The notes under the pieces were generated by a model. That model ran no database searches and had not been told where the DNA came from. It worked only from the letters and a program-made list of their open reading frames with translations. Shown here piece after piece: positions 5,615 through 6,662 of a stretch of 6,662 bases of DNA (its first letter is position 1; every line of letters starts with the position of its first letter). The position numbers and the translations under genes were made by a program. The DNA is taken from positions 1 to 6,662 of the forward strand of contig JANYBY010000221.1 in the NCBI GenBank assembly GCA_025360565.1, written 5' to 3'. This DNA comes from Bacteroidota bacterium (GTDB lineage Bacteria > Bacteroidota > Bacteroidia > B-17B0 > Aurantibacillaceae).

Positions 5615-6662
5615 AGGTTGAAATAGCAGATGAAGAGCAAATAGAGATCATTGGGGCCCGCGCCCACAATTTAAAAGATATTTCGTTAACTATTCCGCGT
5701 AACAAACTGGTGGTTATAACCGGACTAAGTGGTAGTGGAAAATCTTCGCTTGCCTTTGATACAATTTACGCCGAGGGGCAGCGTCGTTACATGGAAAGTT
5801 TTTCTTCTTACGCCCGTCAGTTTTTGGGCAACATGGAACGACCTGATGTAGATAAAATTTCGGGATTAAGCCCTGTAATTTCAATTGAACAAAAAACAGT
5901 AAATAAAAATCCGCGTTCTACTGTTGGTACTATTACCGAGATCTATGATTTTATGCGTTTGCTTTTTGCCCGCGCCGGTGAAGCTTTTTCGTATGTAAGC
6001 GGCGAAAAAATGGTGCGTTACAGCGATGATCAGATAATAGAATTGATCCTTGAAAAATATAAAAACAAAAAAATTAATTTATTAGCCCCTGTTGTTAAAG
6101 GGCGCAAAGGCCATTACCGCGAACTGTTTGAAGATGTAAGAAAGCGTGGTTTCAATAAAGTGCGGGTCGATGGTGTAATAACGGAATTATCTGCTAAAAT
6201 GCAGGTGGATCGTTATAAGGTGCACGATATTGAAATTGTGATCGACAGGCTTGAAATTGCAAAAGACATAAAAGCAAGGTTGAACCAATCGCTGCAAGTG
6301 GCCATGAAACATGGTAAAGGAACCATTATGGTGCAGGAGCATGTTGAAGAAGCCCCGAAATTAAAAAAAGATAAAAAGGCTGATTCGCATAATTTAAAAC
6401 GTGTTTCTAAAAACCTCCCTCTTGGGGAAAATTCAGGAGGGGCTGTATTTTTCAGTCGCTCACTCATGTGTCCAACAAGTGGAATAAGTTACGATGAACC
6501 TGCGCCAAATTTATTTTCTTTCAATTCTCCTTACGGCGCGTGTACGCAATGTAACGGGCTCGGCACCATTTCAGAAATAGATATAAATAAAATTGTTCCC
6601 GATAAAAAATTTTCCATTGCAAAAGGTGCCATTGCTCCAATTGGAAACGCGAAAGGAAGCTG
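5611..6662 (+). CDS. uvrA: Excinuclease ABC subunit A (UvrA), N-terminal part (cut by window edge)
   Basis: UvrA is the damage-recognition ATPase of nucleotide excision repair: a cytosolic dimer that scans DNA, loads UvrB and then leaves. The frame is open for 350 codons plus two bases, about the first third of a normal 940-residue UvrA. The start IEIIGARAHNLKDISL leads to Walker A GLSGSGKS (38-45) and the block beginning SLAFDTIYAEGQRRY (46-60). IEQKTVNKNPRSTVGT (82-97) is the conserved signature after it, and the UvrB-binding/insertion region follows. The first zinc-finger module appears as MCPTSG (286-291) and ACTQC (310-314), with LFSFNSPYGA between; the second position of the first CxxC pair is Ser290. 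Residues about 243-281 form a lysine-rich linker holding the peptide NLPLGENSGGA, encoded by an inverted repeat. The ATG at 5611 overlaps the DUF2752 stop. Confidence 0.97.
   Translation, partial: MKVEIADEEQIEIIGARAHNLKDISLTIPRNKLVVITGLSGSGKSSLAFDTIYAEGQRRYMESFSSYARQFLGNMERPDVDKISGLSPVISIEQKTVNKNPRSTVGTITEIYDFMRLLFARAGEAFSYVSGEKMVRYSDDQIIELILEKYKNKKINLLAPVVKGRKGHYRELFEDVRKRGFNKVRVDGVITELSAKMQVDRYKVHDIEIVIDRLEIAKDIKARLNQSLQVAMKHGKGTIMVQEHVEEAPKLKKDKKADSHNLKRVSKNLPLGENSGGAVFFSRSLMCPTSGISYDEPAPNLFSFNSPYGACTQCNGLGTISEIDINKIVPDKKFSIAKGAIAPIGNAKGS
6416..6442. repeat. In-frame inverted repeat inside uvrA
   Basis: TCCCTCTTGGG (6416-6426) folds onto TTCAGGAGGGG (6432-6442) around the 5-base loop GAAAA. 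Eleven positions pair, four of them as G-T wobbles, with a core of CCCTC against GAGGG. It is unusually GC-rich against the surrounding gene and encodes residues 269-277 of UvrA (LPLGENSGG). It resembles the dispersed palindromic elements of bacterial genomes that can sit in coding sequence, but no second copy lies in this window. Confidence 0.5.

Noticed and set aside
6213..6467. Minus-strand open frame of 84 codons
   Set aside because: It is antisense to uvrA, which continues in frame through the region with conserved motifs on both sides.
1..6662. Defence system, mobile element, CRISPR array or RNA gene
   Set aside because: No transposase, integrase, nuclease-helicase, toxin-antitoxin pair, regular spaced repeats or tRNA-like cloverleaf was seen on either strand; every long frame is explained by housekeeping, glycan or small membrane proteins.

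Overview
The window looks like ordinary chromosomal DNA of a Bacteroidota bacterium. It is AT-rich, translation starts lack a clear Shine-Dalgarno sequence, and a TAnnTTTG-type -7 promoter element lies upstream of pepA. The UvrA sequence and a 'CCC motif'/DUF2752 gene pair also fit that phylum. I cannot name a genus. No stretch longer than 300 bases lacks a gene, and I see no tRNA, rRNA, CRISPR array, transposase, phage gene or defence system.

Layout. (1) Positions 1-261 on the minus strand hold the 5' part of a gene for an exported tetratricopeptide-repeat protein, cut by the window edge. (2) Positions 262-385 are a divergent promoter region with an interrupted palindrome and a promoter candidate for each direction. 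(3) Positions 386-4765 on the plus strand form a tightly packed run, probably one operon: pepA (M17 leucyl aminopeptidase), an unrecognised secreted protein, an FkbM-family methyltransferase and a GT9 (heptosyltransferase-like) glycosyltransferase. Gaps are 4 and 4 bases, then an overlap of about 23 bases. (4) Positions 4766-4846 are a short gap with a weak terminator candidate. (5) Positions 4847-6662 on the plus strand hold a small 'CCC motif' membrane protein, a DUF2752 membrane protein, and uvrA, which starts inside the DUF2752 stop codon (ATGA) and runs off the right edge.

How the genes fit together. PepA is a cytosolic housekeeping peptidase. The methyltransferase and glycosyltransferase suggest modification and extension of a cell-surface glycan, and the secreted protein between them and pepA has no assigned role. 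The two small membrane proteins both carry short cysteine motifs, belong to families I recall as neighbours in this phylum, and here feed into the nucleotide-excision-repair gene uvrA.

No dramatic new system is visible. The most interesting points are an inverted repeat carried in frame inside a lineage-unusual linker of UvrA, the ATG-less glycosyltransferase start beside an A7 run at the methyltransferase stop codon, and an apparent excess of GATC at codon junctions.
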